DNA of 64,000 nt from WSZY01 sp964559845. GTDB lineage: Bacteria > Pseudomonadota > Zetaproteobacteria > Mariprofundales > Mariprofundaceae. Both the position numbers and the translations under genes were made by a program. Shown here one piece after another: positions 9,421-18,014 of the stretch. Under the pieces are notes generated by a model. The model saw only the letters and a program-made list of their open reading frames with translations, ran no database searches and was not told the DNA's origin. Where the stretch lies: assembly GCA_964559845.1 (NCBI GenBank), contig CAZLJF010000002.1, forward strand, positions 9,401 through 73,400, written 5' to 3'. Numbering within the stretch: the stretch's first letter is position 1; each line of letters starts with the position of its first letter.

Positions 9421-9426
9421 GCCGCC

Positions 9427-9432
9427 ATTATA
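9427..9432 (-). promoter_or_regulatory. -10 box directly before the ABC ATPase start (possible leaderless promoter)
   Basis: On the minus strand the order is TATAAT, GGCGGC, then the ATG at 9420. A transcription start at the usual distance from the -10 box would fall on or next to the A of the ATG, leaving no 5' leader. No convincing -35 hexamer is visible; the region upstream is the erpA terminator hairpin. The same arrangement (TATAATGG-N4-ATG) precedes the thioesterase at 45142. Confidence 0.5.
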
Positions 9433-9444
9433 CAGGAGATCATA

Positions 9445-9474
9445 CAAAAACGGAGCCAAAAGGCTCCGTTTTTG
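9445..9474 (-). terminator. bidirectional-looking intrinsic terminator after erpA
   Basis: A perfect 13-bp stem, CAAAAACGGAGCC (9445-9457) with GGCTCCGTTTTTG (9462-9474), and an AAAA loop; the T-run on the 3' arm makes it a good rho-independent terminator in either direction. It lies 22 bp past the erpA stop and insulates the ABC-exporter run from erpA. Confidence 0.85.
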
Positions 9475-9496
9475 TGACATTCAGTGGAATCAGCCA

Positions 9497-9859
9497 TCAA
9501 TAGCCGGCGTTGGCGCAGCCATTACCAGTCTCTGAAGGGGTAAAGGATTTACCACAACCGCAGGTGGAACCGGCATTGGGATTGCGAATCACAAACGATT
9601 CACCATTGATCGAGGTCTGATAATCCACTTCCGCCCCGTCAATCATGTTCAGGCTCATCGGATCCACCAGCAGCTTCACACCGTGGCTCTCAACCACATG
9701 GTCACTCTCCTTGATTTCATCATCGAAGGTAAAACCATACTGAAAACCCGAACAACCACCACCGGAGACAAAAATCCTCAAGTTCATATCTGCATTATCT
9801 TCGCTGGCAAGCAGTCCGCTGATTTTCTCTGCCGCAGCTTCAGTTAGTGTTAGTGACAT
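9497..9859 (-). CDS. erpA: iron-sulfur cluster insertion protein ErpA
   Basis: A 120-residue A-type carrier that accepts Fe-S clusters and passes them to apo-targets. The three ligand cysteines are present: GGGCSGFQYGFTFD and STCGCGKSF near the end. The phrases DPMSLNMIDGAEVDY and NPNAGSTCGCG match ErpA better than IscA or SufA. The start is the ATG at 9859, preceded by AGGTGG; an upstream in-frame extension is not homologous. It has a short C-terminal tail (SETGNGCANAGY) beyond the usual end, with an additional cysteine. It diverges from apbE. Confidence 0.93.
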   Translation of the reverse strand: MSLTLTEAAAEKISGLLASEDNADMNLRIFVSGGGCSGFQYGFTFDDEIKESDHVVESHGVKLLVDPMSLNMIDGAEVDYQTSINGESFVIRNPNAGSTCGCGKSFTPSETGNGCANAGY

Positions 9860-10008
9860 ATCCACCTCATAGCCGTTACAATCTTGATGGGGCGCATTTT
9901 TACATCCCCCGTATGAAACAATGATTAAATCCCTGCCGGAATATCGGCTTTTCGCACCCTGAAGCAAGCAGGACTTGCTTCGTCCACAGCAAAGATGACA
10001 ATCACCGG

Positions 10009-11031
10009 ATGCGAGTCATCATCTTCACTCTCATCACACTGCTGTTTATCAGCGCATGCACACCGACACCGGAAACCGTGCATGAAACCCGTTTCATGAT
10101 GGGAACCCTAGTCGATTTCACCATTTATAGTGACAATAAAGAAAATGCGTCTATTGCCATCAGGGCAGCTGCAGATGAGATGCAGCGCATTGAGAATCTC
10201 TTTACCATCTATGGAGAGGGAGCCAGCGCCGTCAAGACATTCAATGCATCGACACCCGGCAGGCCGGTAACATTTCCTGCGGAGGTGCATGCGCTCCTGC
10301 TCAAGTCCAGCCAGGTTCAGCATGCAAGCATGGGCGCCTTCAGCCCCACACTCGGCACCCTCAACAAGCTCTGGGGATTCTCACTCGCCACCCCCCCCTC
10401 CTCGCCGCCACAAACAGATAAAATCGACCTGTTGCGCATTCGCGCCATGAACTGCCTGCAACAGCAGGGAGAAAACAGCTGGAGCCGGAGAAACAGACAG
10501 TGTGAACTTGATTTCGGAGCCATCGCCAAGGGTTATGCACTTGAACAAGGTATGAAGGTATTAAAATCACATGGCATTGAACATGCCATTATTAACGCCG
10601 GTGGTGATATCAGGGTGAGTGGTGCACATGGCAAGCGGCCATGGAGGATCGGCATCCGTCACCCCCGCGACCCGGAAAAAGTGGTAGCAACAATCAGAAT
10701 CCAGGGTGACACAAGCATCGTCACATCCGGCGATTATGAACGTTTCTATATCCACCAGGGAAGACGCTATCATCATATCCTGAACCCCGAAACAGGCACG
10801 CCGGCCAAAAAAACGCAAAGCGCCACGGTCATTGCTGCCGATGCAACATCTGCAGATGCATGGAGTACGGCACTGTTTGTCATGGGCGCCGATGGTCTTG
10901 AGACCATTGAAAAACTGGGGATGGATGCAATCCTGATCGATGCAGATGGAAAAGTGCATACAACAAAAAATATCGAATCCCGCTTGCAGCTCTCCTTCAC
11001 GCCTCCTATGCTCCGTACATCAGCACAATAA
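10009..11031 (+). CDS. apbE: FAD:protein FMN transferase ApbE (lipoprotein)
   Basis: A 340-residue protein with a lipoprotein signal (MRVIIFTLITLLFISAC, lipobox ISAC) followed by the ApbE fold: TRFMMGTLVDFTIY, the metal-site-containing DFGAIAKGYALEQG, INAGGDIRVSG, and the C-terminal SATVIAADATSADAWSTALFV. ApbE covalently attaches FMN to threonine in targets such as RnfG/RnfD or NqrB/C in the periplasm. No such target gene is in the window. It is followed after 23 bp by pilT, and its co-location with pilus motor genes is unexplained. No clear ribosome site precedes the ATG. Confidence 0.93.
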   Translation: MRVIIFTLITLLFISACTPTPETVHETRFMMGTLVDFTIYSDNKENASIAIRAAADEMQRIENLFTIYGEGASAVKTFNASTPGRPVTFPAEVHALLLKSSQVQHASMGAFSPTLGTLNKLWGFSLATPPSSPPQTDKIDLLRIRAMNCLQQQGENSWSRRNRQCELDFGAIAKGYALEQGMKVLKSHGIEHAIINAGGDIRVSGAHGKRPWRIGIRHPRDPEKVVATIRIQGDTSIVTSGDYERFYIHQGRRYHHILNPETGTPAKKTQSATVIAADATSADAWSTALFVMGADGLETIEKLGMDAILIDADGKVHTTKNIESRLQLSFTPPMLRTSAQ

Positions 11032-11054
11032 ACCAGACCTTACCGGGAGGAATC

Positions 11055-12107
11055 ATGGACATTTCCGAGCTACTTGCTTTTACAGTAAAAAATAACGCTT
11101 CCGATCTGCACGTCTCATCCGGCGAGCCACCCATGATCCGCATCCATGGCGACATGACCCGTATCAAGATGCCCGAACTGGCTGAACGCGATGTACAAAG
11201 CATGATCTACGACATCATGAATGATACCCAGCGTAAACTGTTCGAAGAACATCTGGAACTGGACTTCTCTTTTTCACTCGGCGACATTGCCCGTTTTCGT
11301 GTCAACGTGTTCAAGCAAAACCGCGGCATGAGCGCGGCCTTCCGTGTCATTCCCAGCGAGGTCTTTACGCTGGAACAGCTCAAATGCCCTGACGTTTTTG
11401 CGGACATTGCCATGACTCCGCGCGGCATCTGTCTGGTAACGGGACCGACCGGCTCGGGTAAATCGACCACGCTTGCCGCTATGGTGGATCACCGCAACCA
11501 GAGCGAAAAGGGCCATATCCTTACGATTGAAGATCCGATCGAGTTCGTTCACCGATCCAAGGCAGCGCTGGTCTCCCAGCGTGAACTCGGGCCGCACACA
11601 CACTCCTTTGCCAATGCACTGAGAAGCGCACTGCGTGAGGATCCGGATGTGATTCTGGTGGGCGAGTTGCGGGACCTTGAAACCATCCGCCTTGCCCTGA
11701 CAGCTGCCGAAACCGGGCACATGGTCTTCGGCACACTGCACACCTCATCAGCACCGAAAACAATTGACCGAATTATCGACGTGTTCCCTGCCGCTGAAAA
11801 GGATATGGTGCGCGCCATGCTCTCCGAGTCCCTGCGTGCAGTGATATCACAAACCCTGATGAAAACGGCAGACGGCAATGGCCGCGTTGCGGCGCATGAA
11901 ATCATGCTGGGCACACCGGCAATCCGTAACCTGATTCGTGAAAACAAGGTGCCGCAAATGGTTTCCGTGATGCAGACATCCGCACGTGAAGGTATGCAGA
12001 CGCTTGACTCTGATCTGCAAAGACTGGTTAAGTCCAGAAAAATCACTCAGCAGACGGCACTTGAAAAGGCCCAGAACAAACAGCTGTTTGGCGGCGGCGC
12101 CATTTGA
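11055..12107 (+). CDS. pilT: type IV pilus retraction ATPase PilT
   Basis: A 350-residue hexameric retraction motor. Walker A is GPTGSGKST (130-138), the Asp box LTIEDPIEF follows, Walker B is VILVGE (199-204), the His box TGHMVFGTLHT (220-230), and the C-terminal retraction motif AIRNLIRE is at 289-296, which marks a true PilT. It ends in the common QLFGGGAI-type tail. A strong site (GGGAGGA) precedes the ATG. First of three consecutive PilT-family genes. Confidence 0.97.
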   Translation: MDISELLAFTVKNNASDLHVSSGEPPMIRIHGDMTRIKMPELAERDVQSMIYDIMNDTQRKLFEEHLELDFSFSLGDIARFRVNVFKQNRGMSAAFRVIPSEVFTLEQLKCPDVFADIAMTPRGICLVTGPTGSGKSTTLAAMVDHRNQSEKGHILTIEDPIEFVHRSKAALVSQRELGPHTHSFANALRSALREDPDVILVGELRDLETIRLALTAAETGHMVFGTLHTSSAPKTIDRIIDVFPAAEKDMVRAMLSESLRAVISQTLMKTADGNGRVAAHEIMLGTPAIRNLIRENKVPQMVSVMQTSAREGMQTLDSDLQRLVKSRKITQQTALEKAQNKQLFGGGAI

Positions 12108-12132
12108 CAGCCGGCAATAACAGGAGCGACAT

Positions 12133-13284
12133 ATGAGTGCCAATGAACCGCAAAGACTGACCATCAAGCAGTTGTTGATGATCATGGTGAAAAAAGATGC
12201 ATCGGATATCTATATCACCACCGGCATGCCGCCCGCCTACCGTATTAATGGCGTGGTCATGCCACTTAAACAGCAACCGCTGAATTCGGTACAGTGTGAA
12301 CAGCTGGCCAACTCATGCATGAGTGAAAAGCAGCGTGCGGCCTTTGCCACCGACTATGAGATGAACCTTTCGCTCGCCTATCCGGATCTCGGTCGGTTCC
12401 GTGTCAACATCTTCCGCCAGATGGGCAATGTCGGCCTGGTGATCCGGCAAATTAAAACAGAAGTGCCTACTATTGAAAAACTTGGACTGCCCGAAATCTT
12501 CAGGGATCTTGCCATGACAAAACGGGGACTGGTCATCATGGTGGGTGCAACCGGCTGCGGCAAATCCACTTCACTGGCTGCCATGATCGATCACAGAAAC
12601 CGTACACAGGCAGGCCATATTATCACCATTGAAGATCCTGTTGAATTTGTCCATGAGCATAAAAAATGTGTCATTACCCAGCGCGAGGTTGGTACGGACA
12701 CGCATGAGTACAAAGCGGCACTGAAAAACACGCTGCGGCAGGCTCCGGATGTGATCCTGGTTGGTGAAATCAGGGACAGGGAAACGATGGAGCATGCGCT
12801 TGAGTTTGCCGAGACGGGCCACCTCTGCATGGCAACACTACATGCCAACAATGCCAACCAGGCCCTTGAACGTGTTCTGAACTTTTTCCCGGAAGAGATT
12901 CATCCTCAAATTCGACTGAATCTGGCGCTTAACCTGAAAGGGATTCTTTCCCAGCGTCTGGTTAAAACACTTGATGGTGACCGCATGCCAGCCATTGAGA
13001 TCCTGATCAATACCCCGAGAATCTCCGATCTGATCGGCAAATGGGAAATTAGCGAGATCAAAGAATCCATGGCAGATGGCAAAAACTATGGCATGCAGAC
13101 CTTTGACCAGCACCTTCTCGAACTCTGGAAACAGGGCTATATCGCTGAAGATGAAGCACTCAGACATGCCGACTCCGTCAATGACCTGCGCCTGAAGATG
13201 AAGATGGCCAAACTGGAAGGCAGTGAAAGTGGCGGAGGCATTGATGAGCTGGCTGCCAATTCAATCTCGGATCTGAAAATCTGA
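12133..13284 (+). CDS. pilU: type IV pilus retraction ATPase PilU
   Basis: A 383-residue PilT paralogue with Walker A GATGCGKST (138-146), TIEDPVEFVHEH, VILVGEIRDRETMEHAL and ATLHANNANQALERVLNFFPEE; these and the extended C terminus are typical of PilU, the accessory retraction ATPase that works together with PilT. It starts 25 bp after pilT behind AGGAG, and its stop overlaps the start of the third ATPase gene by one base. Confidence 0.94.
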   Translation: MSANEPQRLTIKQLLMIMVKKDASDIYITTGMPPAYRINGVVMPLKQQPLNSVQCEQLANSCMSEKQRAAFATDYEMNLSLAYPDLGRFRVNIFRQMGNVGLVIRQIKTEVPTIEKLGLPEIFRDLAMTKRGLVIMVGATGCGKSTSLAAMIDHRNRTQAGHIITIEDPVEFVHEHKKCVITQREVGTDTHEYKAALKNTLRQAPDVILVGEIRDRETMEHALEFAETGHLCMATLHANNANQALERVLNFFPEEIHPQIRLNLALNLKGILSQRLVKTLDGDRMPAIEILINTPRISDLIGKWEISEIKESMADGKNYGMQTFDQHLLELWKQGYIAEDEALRHADSVNDLRLKMKMAKLEGSESGGGIDELAANSISDLKI

Positions 13285-14375
13285 TGGCTGAGTGGCATCT
13301 GATCGACGACCTGCTGCTGGCAGCGCATAAGCACAACGCCTCCGACCTGGTTATTCGGACGGGTGACCGCGTACGTATGCGAATCCATGGTTCCATTGTT
13401 ACCATTGCTCCGGACAAGGTTTCTCCACCAAGCCGTGAACAGGTCATCGGGATGGTTCAACACCTTCTCAGAGACGTACCGGGTGACAGGGATATTGAAG
13501 CGATCAAAAGCATGGATTTTCACTATTCACTCGAAAATGTTGCCCATTTTCGAGTGCATGTGATGCGAACCAACAATAATTTCGGCATCGTTTCCCGCAT
13601 TATTCCGCAAAAAATCCCGGGGTTTGATGAGCTGCACCTGCCTCCGGTTATTCGTGAGATCAGCAACCATCGCAGTGGCCTGATTCTGATGGCAGGCGCG
13701 ACCGGATCCGGTAAAAGTACCACGCTGGCTGCCATTCTGAACTACATCATTGAACATCGCCCCGTACATGTGGTCACACTGGAAGATCCGATTGAGTACC
13801 GCTACAGCACAACCCGGAAGGGCACCGTCTGTCAGCGCGAACTGGGCCTTGATGTGATGACCTATGCGCAGGGACTCAATGATGCCATGCGTGAAGCACC
13901 GGACATCATTGTTGCCGGCGAAATACGGGATCGTGAAACCATTCAGCTGGCCCTGCAATCTTCGGAGACCGGTCATCTGGTGATGGCAACCGTACACGCT
14001 ACAACCGCCATCGGCACCATGCAGCGCATTATGTCTGCCTTTAATCTGAATGAACAGGATGCCATTCGCGAACGTCTCTCCGAGAATCTACGCGCCATTA
14101 TTGTTCAAAAACTGTTGCCAAAAAAGAATGGCAAAGGTCGCATCGTCGTTCTTGAAGTGATGATTCGCAATTCAGTCATCAAACATTTCATTCTTGATCC
14201 GGATCGCTGGCGTGAAATTCCCAAGGCGATGGAAGAGGGCGCGTTGCTGTATGGAAGCCAGTCATTTGACCAGCATCTGCAACAGCTCGTGGAATCAGAC
14301 CAGATCGAGTATGAGGAGGCGCTTGCCAATGCCTCCTACCCTGAGGATTTTGCCATGCGCATGGGACGCAACTAG
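13284..14375 (+). CDS. third PilT-family ATPase
   Basis: A 363-residue PilT/PilU-family protein with intact Walker A GATGSGKST (138-146), VTLEDPIEYRY, IIVAGEIRDRETIQLALQ and a His box TGHLVMATVHA. The PilT-type AIRNLIRE motif is replaced by a diverged NSVIKHFI, so it is a separate paralogue rather than a recent duplicate. It begins within the pilU stop codon (TGATG), so it is expressed with pilU. A role as an accessory retraction or twitching-control motor is inference. Confidence 0.9.
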   Translation: MAEWHLIDDLLLAAHKHNASDLVIRTGDRVRMRIHGSIVTIAPDKVSPPSREQVIGMVQHLLRDVPGDRDIEAIKSMDFHYSLENVAHFRVHVMRTNNNFGIVSRIIPQKIPGFDELHLPPVIREISNHRSGLILMAGATGSGKSTTLAAILNYIIEHRPVHVVTLEDPIEYRYSTTRKGTVCQRELGLDVMTYAQGLNDAMREAPDIIVAGEIRDRETIQLALQSSETGHLVMATVHATTAIGTMQRIMSAFNLNEQDAIRERLSENLRAIIVQKLLPKKNGKGRIVVLEVMIRNSVIKHFILDPDRWREIPKAMEEGALLYGSQSFDQHLQQLVESDQIEYEEALANASYPEDFAMRMGRN

Positions 14376-14490
14376 GCCCTGTAATACTAATTCTGACTGA
14401 ATCGCCTCATTTGGCGCGCAGCCCTGCGGAATGTCCCGTTTTTGTGACCCTGCAAGGTATTGTGAACACCAGAGGAAAATCGAAAGGATT

Positions 14491-15111
14491 TCAACGCAGT
14501 GCGTGAAGCGCATCCTTGATCGCGCCGATACCAGCCCTGATATCTGCCTTGCCGGAGCCATCCGATGACTTCAACAGCTTCATGCTCCCGCCAAAGAGAA
14601 CAGAGGCGCGACATCGTTTGAGAAGGCCTTTCCAGATATTCACATGATCGAATGGCCAGACACCGGTAATACGAAACGGTAGCAGCGGCGCGCCTGTCTC
14701 CAGCGACAGCATGGCAGCGCCCGGAAGAATACGCTTGAGTGGAATATCGGGATTGGCAGCACCTTCCGGGAAGATACAGAGCACACCTCCCCCCTCAAGC
14801 ACTTCGATAGCCTCACGCAGGGCATGGCGATTTGCACCGCCCGGATTGACAGGAATTGCGCCCACCGCTCTAAAGAACCATTTCATGCCGAGCATACCGT
14901 GGTAATATTCGCGGGCCATCAGAAAACACAAAGGGCGGTTTACCGATGCCTGCACCAGCAGTGGATCAAGGCCACTGCGGTGGTTGCCAATCAAGATAAG
15001 CGGCCCATCCGGCAATATGACAGCTTTGGATTCAAGCCTGTGCCAGTGATGGCAAAACAGCCTGTTCAGCCAGCGAAGAAAACGGTTCGGTCCCGGTTGA
15101 TGTCCCGCCAT
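14491..15111 (-). CDS. PlsC-like 1-acylglycerol-3-phosphate acyltransferase family protein
   Basis: A 206-residue glycerolipid acyltransferase: catalytic HX4D block in NHRSGLD, then FRAVGAIPVNP, the FPEG motif (LCIFPEGAANPDIPLKR) and a PFRITGVWPF region. Such enzymes acylate lysophosphatidate or related acceptors at the inner membrane. I choose the ATG at 15111, overlapping the stop of the upstream gene (TGATG); a longer in-frame version would lie inside that gene. Its place at the end of the fatty-acid run suggests phospholipid synthesis, but the acceptor is not proven. Confidence 0.85.
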   Translation of the reverse strand: MAGHQPGPNRFLRWLNRLFCHHWHRLESKAVILPDGPLILIGNHRSGLDPLLVQASVNRPLCFLMAREYYHGMLGMKWFFRAVGAIPVNPGGANRHALREAIEVLEGGGVLCIFPEGAANPDIPLKRILPGAAMLSLETGAPLLPFRITGVWPFDHVNIWKGLLKRCRASVLFGGSMKLLKSSDGSGKADIRAGIGAIKDALHALR

Positions 15112-16448
15112 CAGGTGCTTAAAGCCCGCAACAGCCCTGCGGCCTTGTAACCGGCCTCTTTCAATTCGGCATCGGGGTCGGAATCCGCAACAATACCTGC
15201 ACCCGCCGCCCAATAGAGCTCTTTCCGGTAATGCCAGAAGGTGCGGATCAGGATATTCATATCAGCCGAGCCATCCCAGCCTACATAACCAATACCGCCG
15301 GTATAGGGGCCGCGTGCCTGCTGCTCCATTTCGTGGATAATCTCCATGCAGTGGATCTTCGGGCAGCCGGTAATGGTCCCGCCAGGAAACATCGCATGAA
15401 ACAGATCCACAACATCCATACCACCGGCCAACCGGCCACGCACATTGGAAACAATATGCTGAACGGTGCTGTAGCGCTCCACAACCATGCGCTCTGTGAC
15501 CTCAACACTCCCCGGCCTGCAGATGCGCCCGAGGTCATTGCGTTCCAGATCCACCAGCATGATATGCTCGGCCTGCTCTTTAACAGACAGCAAAAGTTCA
15601 GCCTTCAGAGACTCATCATCACCACCCTTGCCACGCCTGCGCGTGCCGGCAATCGGTCTGGTTTCAACCACGCCATCAGAGGAGAGGGAGAAGAGCCGCT
15701 CGGGCGAGGCTGAAATGATATAAAGAGGATCCTCATCACCGCCAACCTTCACAAAACAGGAGAATGGTGCCGGATTCACCCTTCTCAGGCAGGCGTAGAG
15801 ATCATACAACGCAGATGCAGGCAGTGCTGCATGCCAGAAACGGGCGATATTGGCCTGGAAAATATCCCCAGCGGCAATATACCCCTTCACCCTCTCTACA
15901 CCCTTTTTGTAAGCCCCTGCATCACCGGAAATTATTTTTCGAACATGGACGGGAGCCATATCCCTTTTCTCTGCAGATTGAGATGTAATAATGGCAACAA
16001 CCTCATCCAGCTGCTTCCGGCTCACGCGGGAAGCAAAATAAAGTTTCCCTGCCTGGCGATCGATACAGATACTCCATTCAGGCTCAAACAGCCAGAATAT
16101 CGGGCCGGGAAGATCGGTCTTGGGTTCGGGCAGTGATTCAATCACCCTGCCTGCCTCATAGGCGGCATAAAACAGCTGACGAACCCCTGGAAAGGGGTGT
16201 CTGTCAGCTGACAGGCTAGCTTTCCATGCAGTGAAAAATGAAGCGGCATCGTCCAGATGCGCAAGGGAATGGCTGTCGCCATCTTTTGAAACGAGAAAGT
16301 CGCGGCCGTTGCCAGCCGGGTCTTCAAGTATGGCCGAGAAATGCCGGGGCAGTGCGGCAAACAGATCATGCGCTGACAGCGCATGCTCGGGCCAATCTAG
16401 CAGTGTGGTATAGAGTCCGCTTTCCGGATTACTTGAATTTGCGGACAA
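15111..16448 (-). CDS. pabB: aminodeoxychorismate/anthranilate synthase component I (PabB/TrpE family)
   Basis: A chorismate-binding enzyme of about 445 residues. Signatures are GDIFQANIARFWHA, ISASPERLFS, PIAGTRRRG, HIMLVDLERNDLGRI, MFPGGTITGCPK and TGGIGYVGWDGSADMNILIRT. Overall length and NILIRT-type ending fit PabB, which makes aminodeoxychorismate for folate. However the PIAGT motif has Ala where E. coli PabB has the catalytic Lys (PIKGT); Ala is usual in TrpE. The start is uncertain: the frame stays open far into fabF, and the TTG at 16448, just inside the fabF 3' end, is my best choice. No glutaminase partner is in the window. Confidence 0.8.
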   Translation of the reverse strand: MSANSSNPESGLYTTLLDWPEHALSAHDLFAALPRHFSAILEDPAGNGRDFLVSKDGDSHSLAHLDDAASFFTAWKASLSADRHPFPGVRQLFYAAYEAGRVIESLPEPKTDLPGPIFWLFEPEWSICIDRQAGKLYFASRVSRKQLDEVVAIITSQSAEKRDMAPVHVRKIISGDAGAYKKGVERVKGYIAAGDIFQANIARFWHAALPASALYDLYACLRRVNPAPFSCFVKVGGDEDPLYIISASPERLFSLSSDGVVETRPIAGTRRRGKGGDDESLKAELLLSVKEQAEHIMLVDLERNDLGRICRPGSVEVTERMVVERYSTVQHIVSNVRGRLAGGMDVVDLFHAMFPGGTITGCPKIHCMEIIHEMEQQARGPYTGGIGYVGWDGSADMNILIRTFWHYRKELYWAAGAGIVADSDPDAELKEAGYKAAGLLRALST

Positions 16449-17673
16449 TGACAGATGCGTTTGTACCGCCAAATCCGAATGAGTTGGAGATCGCCACATC
16501 AATATCAGCGTCACGAGCCGTGTGCGGTACATAATCCAGATCACAGGCAGGATCGGGATTATCCAGATTGATCGTCGGTGGAACCACACCATGATGAACA
16601 GCCAGCACCGAGAATGCCGCCTCAATACCCCCGGCAGCACCCAGCAGGTGACCGGTCATCGACTTGGATGAGGAGACCATCAACTTTTTGGCATGATCAC
16701 CAAAGACACCCTTGATACCCTCCGTTTCACAAACATCACCGGCAGGCGTGGATGTGCCATGGGCATTGATATAATCAACATCTTCAGGATTTAGCCTGGC
16801 CGAATCCAGCGCCGCCTTCATGCAACGTCCGCCCCCTTCACCTTCCGGTGCGGGCGATGTCATATGGTAGGCATCACCTGACATGCCATAGCCGACCACT
16901 TCAGCCAGAATTTCAGCCCCACGAGCCTGTGCAGACTCAAGCGATTCCAGCAACAGCACACCGGCGCCCTCACCCATGACAAAGCCGTCACGGCCACTAT
17001 CCCACGGACGGGATGCCTTTTCAGGTTCATCGTTGCGCGTAGAGAGTGCACGCGCGGCAGAAAAACCGCCCACGGCCAGTTCACAGATACAGGCTTCGGA
17101 ACCGCCGGCAATCATGGCATCAGCATCACCCCTGGCAATGATTTCAAATGCATCACCAATGGCATGGGTGCCGGTTGCACAGGCAGTCACCGTGGCCGTA
17201 TTTGGCCCCTTCGCACCGGTCAGCATGGAAACCCATCCTGAAACCATGTTGATAATGGTCATCGGAATGAAGAATGGCGAAATCTTCCGGGCCCCGCCGG
17301 CTTCATAGGCACGCATGGTCCGTTCAATAGCCGGCATGCCACCGATACCCGAGCCGATCACGACACCAATACGTTCGGCATTGGCTTCCGTAATTTCCAG
17401 GCCGGACTGCTCCAGCGCCATATGGGCGGCAGCAATGCCGTAGTGGATAAAGGTGTCCATTTTACGGGCATCTTTTTTATTAATGAACGCGCTGACATCA
17501 AAATCAGTCACTTCACCGGCAATCCTGCAGGCCATACCGGTCGCTTCCGCATCAAACTTGGTGATGCGTCCGATACCGGACTTACCTGCAATCAGATTGT
17601 TCCAGCTTGGTTCTGTTCCGGTGCCGAGTGGAGTAACCAGCCCGACACCGGTAACAACAACGCGTCCAGTCAC
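16429..17673 (-). CDS. fabF: 3-oxoacyl-ACP synthase II
   Basis: A 414-residue condensing enzyme that elongates acyl-ACP with malonyl-ACP. The active-site cysteine is C165 in VTACATGTH, and the two histidines are in HGTSTPAGD and SMTGHLLGAAGG. The C terminus NSFGFGGTNASVIVRKFK is standard. The start is a GTG three bases after the acpP stop, in frame with MTGRVVVTGVG. It is coupled to acpP, the usual order. Confidence 0.97.
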   Translation of the reverse strand: MTGRVVVTGVGLVTPLGTGTEPSWNNLIAGKSGIGRITKFDAEATGMACRIAGEVTDFDVSAFINKKDARKMDTFIHYGIAAAHMALEQSGLEITEANAERIGVVIGSGIGGMPAIERTMRAYEAGGARKISPFFIPMTIINMVSGWVSMLTGAKGPNTATVTACATGTHAIGDAFEIIARGDADAMIAGGSEACICELAVGGFSAARALSTRNDEPEKASRPWDSGRDGFVMGEGAGVLLLESLESAQARGAEILAEVVGYGMSGDAYHMTSPAPEGEGGGRCMKAALDSARLNPEDVDYINAHGTSTPAGDVCETEGIKGVFGDHAKKLMVSSSKSMTGHLLGAAGGIEAAFSVLAVHHGVVPPTINLDNPDPACDLDYVPHTARDADIDVAISNSFGFGGTNASVIVRKFK

Positions 17674-17676
17674 GGC

Positions 17677-17916
17677 TTATTCAGCCTTGGCAGCGATATA
17701 ATCGATAGCGTTCTGAACGCTCTGAATCTTTTCCGCGTCATCATCCGGAATTTCGATACCGAACTCTTCTTCGAAAGCCATTACCAGCTCAACGGTATCC
17801 AGAGAATCAGCACCCAGATCATCCACGAAGGAAGAATCGGAATTGATTTCGCTCTCATCAACATTCAGCTGATCAGCAACGATTTTAATCACTTTAGCTT
17901 CAATTTCTGCAGACAT
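17677..17916 (-). CDS. acpP: acyl carrier protein
   Basis: A 79-residue acidic four-helix protein with the phosphopantetheine serine S38 in GADSLDTVELVM. It carries growing acyl chains in the cytoplasm. The ATG at 17916 follows a strong GGGAGGA site; an upstream in-frame extension is spurious. A candidate promoter of its own lies in the spacer from fabG, as expected for the most abundant product of the operon. Confidence 0.98.
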   Translation of the reverse strand: MSAEIEAKVIKIVADQLNVDESEINSDSSFVDDLGADSLDTVELVMAFEEEFGIEIPDDDAEKIQSVQNAIDYIAAKAE

Positions 17917-17945
17917 ATAGTCCTCCCATTTGAAATTAGGTGCGG

Positions 17946-17974
17946 CTTCTATCACAGCCGGAAGCGCTGTACAA
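17946..17974 (-). promoter_or_regulatory. candidate acpP promoter
   Basis: On the minus strand, TTGTAC (17969-17974) and TAGAAG (17946-17951) are separated by 17 bp in the 98-bp fabG-acpP spacer; a TGTGA precedes the -10. Each box matches four of six consensus positions. Plausible but not strong. Confidence 0.4.
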
Positions 17975-18014
17975 GCCTGACACACAATCCGCCACAAAGA
18001 GTGGCAGGAATTCT

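Noticed and set aside
9961..9981. Perfect hairpin GAAGCAAG/CTTGCTTC between erpA and apbE
   Set aside because: A single 8-bp stem without T-run or known operator pattern; could be a regulator site but nothing supports a specific call.
14376..14490. Possible terminator or repeat between the third PilT-type gene and the acyltransferase gene
   Set aside because: Only short stems (CGCC/GGCG and a bulged GAAAATC/GATTTC) without a T-run; it lacks the ends of the dispersed repeat family.
16449..16640. N-terminal extension of the PabB-like frame into fabF
   Set aside because: The extra 64 residues are the fabF gene read in another frame and show no similarity to the family; the enzyme already has normal length from about 16448.
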